From the NCBI GenBank assembly GCA_050250695.1, contig JBFWOE010000108.1:1-10951 (forward strand): a stretch of DNA of 10,951 nt, in the 5' to 3' direction. Below, one piece after another: positions 7,862 through 10,951 of the stretch. The notes under the pieces were generated by a model that ran no database searches, was not told where the DNA came from, and saw nothing but the letters and a program-made list of their open reading frames with translations. Source of the stretch: Ga0077527 sp050250695 (GTDB lineage: Bacteria > Pseudomonadota > Gammaproteobacteria > Burkholderiales > SG8-41). Each line of letters starts with the position of its first letter. Position 1 is the first letter of the stretch. The translations under genes were made by a program, and so were the position numbers.

Positions 7862-7887
7862 GGTTTGATTTTGTTGCGGGCAATCAT
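7858..7887 (-). CDS. Possible nine-codon leader peptide before the CDF exporter
   Basis: An ATG at 7885-7887 opens a frame of nine codons (MIARNKIKP) whose TGA overlaps the exporter ATG as ATGA. The exporter lacks its own ribosome site, so translational coupling to this mini-ORF is conceivable. The predicted transcript start lies only a few bases before this ATG, so the leader would be nearly leaderless. This is speculative. Confidence 0.2.
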   Translation of the reverse strand: MIARNKIKP

Positions 7888-7895
7888 TTCCCGAC

Positions 7896-7926
7896 ATTTG
7901 AAACTCTGTAGCCGCTACAGGGTCAA
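7896..7926 (-). promoter_or_regulatory. CadR/PbrR-type promoter of the CDF exporter, with operator dyad
   Basis: On the minus strand a -35 box TTGACC (7921-7926) is separated by 19 bp from a -10-like TCAAAT (7896-7901). The long spacer is the hallmark of promoters activated by MerR-family regulators through DNA untwisting. The spacer holds the dyad ACTCTGTAG (7903-7911), CCG, CTACAGGGT (7915-7923), with one mismatch between nine-base arms. CTGTAG/CTACAG arms resemble the operators of CadR and PbrR. The divergent cadR gene starts 35 bp beyond the operator, so one site can serve both genes. Confidence 0.85.
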
Positions 7927-7929
7927 GCG

Positions 7930-7935
7930 TAGAAT
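7930..7935 (+). promoter_or_regulatory. Probable -10 box of cadR
   Basis: TAGAAT matches the -10 consensus at five of six bases and lies about 22 bp upstream of the cadR ATG, just before its AAGGAG site. The -35 region would fall inside the operator dyad at 7903-7923 and matches consensus poorly, which fits autorepression by a bound MerR-type dimer. Confidence 0.5.
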
Positions 7936-7957
7936 GTGAATTGACAAGGAGCCCCTC

Positions 7958-8407
7958 ATGCGCATCGGTGAATTGGCTGCCGCAACCGGCGTGGATCCGG
8001 AAACCATCCGTTATTACGAACGGGAGAAACTGCTGGTGTCTCCGCAGCGCCAACCGAACGGCTATCGGATTTACGGGAAACAACAGCTTGAACGGCTGGC
8101 CTTCATCCGCCATTGCCGAGCGCTGGACATTCCGCTTGCCGATATTCGCCAATTGATCGATTTTCTGGATCAGCCAAGCCGCGATTGCGGTGGCATCGAC
8201 CGTCTGATCGAGGCGCAGCTTGTCCGTGTCAGGGCGCGGCTTAAGTCAATGCGGGCGCTGGAAAGGCAATTGACGGAGTTGCGCAAAAGTTGTGGCGCGA
8301 GCCATGCAACGACCGACTGCGGCATTCTGCACGAACTGGTGGCAGCGGCGCACGGTGAGGCCTGCGTTTGCCATGGTGGTTCGAGATTGCCGATGCAGAA
8401 AATCTGA
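7958..8407 (+). CDS. cadR: CadR/PbrR-type MerR-family Cd(II)/Pb(II)-responsive regulator
   Basis: A dimeric DNA-distorting activator of 149 residues. The N-terminal winged helix is typical: MRIGELAAATGVDPETIRYYE, then NGYRIY (34-39) and RLAFIRHCRALDIPLADI. A long dimerisation helix (about 81-110) follows. Cys77 (DCGGID), Cys112 (KSCG) and Cys121 (DCGIL) match the three metal-binding cysteines of CadR and PbrR. A further tail cluster, H132, C136, C138 and H139 (EACVCHGG), recalls the second, His-rich site at the CadR C-terminus. AAGGAG lies seven bases before the ATG. It is divergent from the CDF exporter and shares its operator region. Lead, cadmium or zinc preference cannot be read from sequence alone. 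Confidence 0.9.
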   Translation: MRIGELAAATGVDPETIRYYEREKLLVSPQRQPNGYRIYGKQQLERLAFIRHCRALDIPLADIRQLIDFLDQPSRDCGGIDRLIEAQLVRVRARLKSMRALERQLTELRKSCGASHATTDCGILHELVAAAHGEACVCHGGSRLPMQKI

Positions 8408-8476
8408 GCTTGCTGTTTTTGTGAGCGCGTCTTGGTGATTATCCGTATCTGTTCCGACACTGTTTTTTGGGTATAG
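8408..8476. other. Convergent intergenic gap, no clear terminator
   Basis: These 69 bp separate the ends of cadR (plus) and the thioredoxin-like gene (minus). Two short T-runs (TTTTT near 8418 and TTTTTT near 8463) are present, but I find no strong hairpin next to either. Nothing else is recognisable. Confidence 0.4.
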
Positions 8477-8743
8477 CTATGACGGATCGCCTATTCCCGC
8501 GGCCCGCAATTGCTTCTCATCTGGTCCGCGCCCGGCGCAGCAATCGGCCAGTTTTCCGTCGACGACGACGGCGGGAACGCTTCGAATGCCGTATTGCCCG
8601 GCTTTTTTTGCATTCACGGGTTCGTGCATGTCGAGAATCAGCACCTCGCATGACGGGCAGGCGATGCGGTTGATCAGCGCGACGGTGTCGTCGCATACGC
8701 TGCATCCGGCGCTGAATACTTCGATTTTGCGGGTTGTGGCCAT
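8477..8743 (-). CDS. Small thioredoxin-like protein with six cysteines
   Basis: An 88-residue cytoplasmic protein with a thioredoxin/glutaredoxin fold: first strand KIEVFSAG, a CxxC active site at C14-SV-C17, and the conserved cis-proline loop SVPAVVVDG (55-63, Pro57). A second CxxC (C29-PS-C32) and a CC pair (C68, C69 in ADCCAGRGP) make it unusually thiol-rich for its size, which suits metal or thiol exchange. It follows the membrane fusion protein by only 10 bp, and its AAGGAG site overlaps the TAA of that gene, so it is surely co-transcribed. A likely role is to keep thiols of the membrane partner reduced or to accept metal from it (inference). It lacks a signal peptide. Confidence 0.82.
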   Translation of the reverse strand: MATTRKIEVFSAGCSVCDDTVALINRIACPSCEVLILDMHEPVNAKKAGQYGIRSVPAVVVDGKLADCCAGRGPDEKQLRAAGIGDPS

Positions 8744-8753
8744 GAGGTTCTCC

Positions 8754-9503
8754 TTAATGCGCCTTGACTGGCTGATCGCTGCTGCCGGAGACGCAGGCCG
8801 GACAGGCTGGCGTGGTGCTGGTTCGGTTGCGGTTGCCGAGAAGTATGGCCGTGATCAGCAGGATGACACCGCCGGTCGTCAGCCAGTCGTGTTCGAAATG
8901 AAATTTTCCGAGCAGCACGATCATCGCTGCGGCCAGGCCGAGCAGCAGCGCGCCAACATGGCCCGTGCGCCGCGCCTGCAGCGCCAGCACGCCCAGCGCC
9001 ACGGCAAGAAAAAATGCCGTCAACGGCAGCAGATACGGCGTGTAATCGATGAACTCGATGCCCAGCGCACCGAGTATGGCGGCGTACGCGGGGAAACACA
9101 GCGGGCAGACCAGTTTTGGCAGTAATGCCACGCCGAGTGCCGGGGAGGCGGCGACCAGTGTCTGCCAGCGACCGGGGGTTGATGGCGTTACGGGTGCGGC
9201 CTTGGCCAGCAGTGCAGAAGCAACCGCTTCCAGGGGCGGGATGCCGCTCAGCCGGCCTGTCCCGTCGCTGTAGACGCGGCAGGCGCCTGATCCCGATACG
9301 TCACTGGTTTCCGCGACATCTTTGCCGTCTATGAGTATGGTCGGTGAGCCGAAGGTTTTCGCGTATTCAGGGCTCCCGGCAGCAGTGCGTTCCCATTCCA
9401 GCCACCGCGCCGAAACGCCGGTGCCGGTGAATGCCCTGATCAGCAGGGCACGCGCCCGCTCGACATTGGGGCAATCGGCGTCGTAGATCAGCTCGACTTT
9501 CAT
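8754..9503 (-). CDS. Fusion: thioredoxin-like domain plus MerC-like membrane domain
   Basis: A 249-residue protein in two parts. Residues 1-100 form a thioredoxin-like domain of the small type often labelled alkylmercury lyase-like: MKVELIYDADCPN (C11), FGSPTILIDGKDV (51-63) and GACRVYSDGTGRLSGIPPLEA (C75). Residues 118-225 hold four membrane segments resembling MerC, with C133-PL-C136 in the first, a charged HFEHDW turn (202-207), and a tail with C234-PA-C237. I start at 9503 because that ATG overlaps the merR stop as ATGA and the domain begins there; an ATG at 9542 would add 13 unrelated residues. Import of Hg(II) or another thiophilic metal across the inner membrane, with handover to its own N-terminal or the neighbouring thioredoxin domain, is inference. 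No Hg reductase gene is visible. Confidence 0.75.
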   Translation of the reverse strand: MKVELIYDADCPNVERARALLIRAFTGTGVSARWLEWERTAAGSPEYAKTFGSPTILIDGKDVAETSDVSGSGACRVYSDGTGRLSGIPPLEAVASALLAKAAPVTPSTPGRWQTLVAASPALGVALLPKLVCPLCFPAYAAILGALGIEFIDYTPYLLPLTAFFLAVALGVLALQARRTGHVGALLLGLAAAMIVLLGKFHFEHDWLTTGGVILLITAILLGNRNRTSTTPACPACVSGSSDQPVKAH

Positions 9504-9919
9504 TGCGGACGCTCCGTCTCCAGTGCTTCGAGTATCGGGCATTCACTGGTCGGCCCGTCGCCGCGGCAAGCGGCAGCCAGCCCGGTCAGCGCGTTCCTGA
9601 TCCGCTGCAGGTCCTGGATTTTGTTTTCGATGGCGACAATTTTTTCTTTTGCGCGCATCCGGATGTCGGCGCAGGTGGTGCCGGGCTGCATGCGCAGCGA
9701 CAGCAATTCTCCGATTTCCTCCAGCGTGAAACCGAGAACCTGTGCCTGCCGGATGAATTGCAGACGGCGCAGCGCGTCGCCGTCGTAGACCCGGTAGCCG
9801 GAGCGGGTGCGGGGCGCCTGCGGCAGCAGCCCGCGTTTTTCGTAATAACGGATGGTCGCGATGTTGACGCCGCCGCGCCCGGCCAGTTTGCCGCGGGTCA
9901 ACTGTTCGGGTGCGCTCAT
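9500..9919 (-). CDS. merR: MerR-family metal-responsive regulator, mercury-type cysteine spacing
   Basis: A 139-residue MerR-family activator. The winged helix includes GGVNIATIRYYEKRGLLP and SGYRVYDGDALRRLQFIRQAQVLGFTLEEIGELL, very close to MerR/ZntR. Cys83 (GTTC), Cys118 (AAAC) and Cys127 (SECPIL) have spacings of 35 and 9, identical to Cys82, Cys117 and Cys126 of Tn501 MerR, which trigonally bind Hg(II). AGGAG lies six bases before the ATG. Unlike classical mer, the regulator is the first gene of the unit it probably controls: the promoter at 9942-9972 drives it together with the fusion protein and the thioredoxin. The first gene overlap is ATGA. Response to Hg(II) is likely, but Zn or Pb cannot be excluded. 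Confidence 0.87.
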   Translation of the reverse strand: MSAPEQLTRGKLAGRGGVNIATIRYYEKRGLLPQAPRTRSGYRVYDGDALRRLQFIRQAQVLGFTLEEIGELLSLRMQPGTTCADIRMRAKEKIVAIENKIQDLQRIRNALTGLAAACRGDGPTSECPILEALETERPQ

Positions 9920-9941
9920 GCAATTCTCCTGATTGAACGTA

Positions 9942-9972
9942 ATCTAAACCCTGAACCCGGGTGCAGGGTCAA
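9942..9972 (-). promoter_or_regulatory. MerR-type promoter and operator driving merR and downstream genes
   Basis: On the minus strand TTGACC (9967-9972) and TTAGAT (9942-9947) are 19 bp apart, the long spacing expected for MerR-family activation. The spacer is a dyad: ACCCTG (9948-9953) and CAGGGT (9964-9969) flank the centre ACCCGGGT (9955-9962). Only 22 bp separate the -10 from the merR ATG. The CAGGGTCAAG segment (9964-9973) is identical to that at 7918-7927 in the cadR promoter, while the dyad centres differ. Confidence 0.85.
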
Positions 9973-10029
9973 GAGCTATGGTTTTCCCTGCCCTGAATTT
10001 TATATAAGTAATTGTTTATAAACATAAAT
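9973..10029. other. AT-rich gap with a 12-bp palindrome after cusA
   Basis: The gap between the cusA stop and the merR promoter turns abruptly AT-rich from about 9996. It holds the exact palindrome TGTTTATAAACA at 10013-10024. It has no GC-rich stem and no T-run, so it is not a typical terminator, and read-through from cusA into merR seems possible. It could be a binding site or an upstream promoter element for the MerR promoter. Confidence 0.4.
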
Positions 10030-10951
10030 TCATGTTGCGGTGGATGGGTGCGCCGCCTGGCGCCGCCGCATCAGCAGCCACGCCGCCGGGATCACCAGCA
10101 TGGACAGCAGCGGCGCGGTGATCATGCCCCCGACCATGGGTGCGGCGATGCGCTGCATGACTTCGGCGCCGGTGCCGCTGGACCACATGATTGGCAGCAG
10201 TCCGGCAAGGATCACCGCGACGGTCATCGCCTTCGGGCGTACGCGCAGCACCGCCCCTTCGGTGATGGCGTCCATGACCAGCTGCACACTGGGTATCGCC
10301 CCGGCCGCGATGCGTTTGTCGAGTGCCTGGCGCAGGTAAAGCAGCATGATCACGCCGAATTCGGCGGCCACCCCGGCCAGCGCGATGAAACCCACCGTGG
10401 AGGCCACGGAAATGTTGTGCCCGAGCAGCCACATCAGCCACAGCCCGCCGATCAGCGCGAACGGCACGGTCACCATGATCAGCAGTGCTTCATCGACGCG
10501 GCGGAACGTCAGGTAGAACAGTACAAAAATGATCAGCAGCGTGAACGGGATCACCAGCGCGAGGCGCTTTTTCGCGCGCTCCAGGTATTCGAACTGGCCG
10601 GACCACGCCACCGAATAACCCGCGGGCAGTTTGACCTGTGCACTTACCGCGCGTTGCGCGTCGTTGACCACCGACTGCAGGTCGCGGCCGCGCATGTCGA
10701 CATAGACCCAGCCGGAGAGCCGGGCATTTTCGCTTTTCAGCATGGGCGGGCCGTCGACGATGGCCAGTTGCGCGAGCGTGCCCAGCGTGATCTGCGCGCC
10801 CCGTTCGGTGACGATGGGCAGGCTGCGCATTTTTTCCACCGAATCGCGCAAGTCGCGCGGATAACGCACGTTGATCGGGAAGCGCTGCAGGCCTTCGACG
10901 GTTTCGGCGATGTTTTCGCCGCCGATCGCCGCCGACACGATGTCCTGCACG
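10030..10951 (-). CDS. cusA: CusA/SilA-type Cu(I)/Ag(I) efflux RND pump, C-terminal part
   Basis: The last 306 codons of an HME-RND pump; the gene continues past the right edge (the GTG at 10948-10950 is an internal Val, as in the TVQDV of E. coli CusA). The visible part covers the end of the porter domain (AIGGENIAETVEG, ENARLSGWVYVD, LPAGYSVAWSGQFEYLERA) and TM8-TM12 (RVDEALLIMVTVPFALIGG, GFIALAGVAAEFGV, AVLRVRPKAMTVAV). GTGAEVMQRIAAPM keeps the Met that in my remembered alignment corresponds to Met1009 of the E. coli CusA methionine relay; the czcA gene in this window has Gln there. This supports monovalent copper/silver as substrate. The upstream cusC, cusB and any cusF lie outside the window. 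It ends 111 bp before merR on the same strand. Confidence 0.93.
   Translation of the reverse strand, partial: VQDIVSAAIGGENIAETVEGLQRFPINVRYPRDLRDSVEKMRSLPIVTERGAQITLGTLAQLAIVDGPPMLKSENARLSGWVYVDMRGRDLQSVVNDAQRAVSAQVKLPAGYSVAWSGQFEYLERAKKRLALVIPFTLLIIFVLFYLTFRRVDEALLIMVTVPFALIGGLWLMWLLGHNISVASTVGFIALAGVAAEFGVIMLLYLRQALDKRIAAGAIPSVQLVMDAITEGAVLRVRPKAMTVAVILAGLLPIMWSSGTGAEVMQRIAAPMVGGMITAPLLSMLVIPAAWLLMRRRQAAHPSTAT

Noticed and set aside
7862..8152. N-terminal extension of the CDF exporter to 8152
   Set aside because: It would run across the MerR-type promoter, the operator and the 5' part of cadR on the opposite strand, and the extra 97 residues show no domain character.
9504..9542. Upstream start for the thioredoxin-MerC fusion at 9542
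   Set aside because: The 13 added residues are encoded within the end of merR and precede the conserved MKVELIYDADCPN start; the ATGA overlap at 9503 is the usual coupled arrangement.
1..10951. CRISPR array, tRNA, rRNA or transposase
   Set aside because: I saw no regular direct repeats with spacers, no tRNA-like cloverleaf and no transposase or integrase motif in any open frame.

Overview
The window is a heavy-metal resistance island from a GC-rich proteobacterium. The gene set and protein sequences most resemble Betaproteobacteria or metal-tolerant Gammaproteobacteria; this is my judgement from family resemblance, with no search behind it. Nearly every gene lies on the minus strand. The exceptions are a short gene end at the left edge and one MerR-type regulator.

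Left block (about 239-7861, minus strand, read right to left): a CDF-like membrane exporter without the usual cytosolic domain, a small periplasmic CzcI-like protein, then the tripartite efflux genes czcC (outer membrane factor), czcB (periplasmic adaptor) and czcA (RND pump of the divalent-cation class). A small PII-family signalling protein is inserted between czcB and czcA. The exporter gene is divergent from a CadR/PbrR-type MerR regulator (7958-8407, plus). The 7862-7957 gap carries a clear MerR-family promoter with a 19-bp spacer and a dyad. No strong promoter is visible in the 90-bp gap before the czcI-like gene, so the whole CDF-czcI-czcCB-PII-czcA block could be one CadR-controlled transcript (inference).

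Middle block (8477-9919, minus strand): a second, autoregulated MerR unit. A promoter with TTGACC, a 19-bp spacer and TTAGAT lies just upstream of a MerR-like regulator with the three-cysteine spacing of mercury-type MerR. Its stop overlaps (ATGA) the start of a fusion protein: a thioredoxin-like N-terminal domain joined to a four-helix MerC-like membrane domain with CxxC pairs. A small six-cysteine thioredoxin-like protein follows. No merA, merT or merP is present in the window. This unit is the least conventional part of the region.

Right edge (10030-10951, minus strand): the C-terminal third of a CusA/SilA-type Cu(I)/Ag(I) RND pump, cut by the window end. The island thus combines determinants for divalent cations (Zn/Cd/Co/Pb class), probably mercury-like thiophilic metals, and monovalent copper/silver.

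No rRNA, tRNA, CRISPR array, transposase or complete mobile element was seen. All gaps between genes are shorter than 200 bp.
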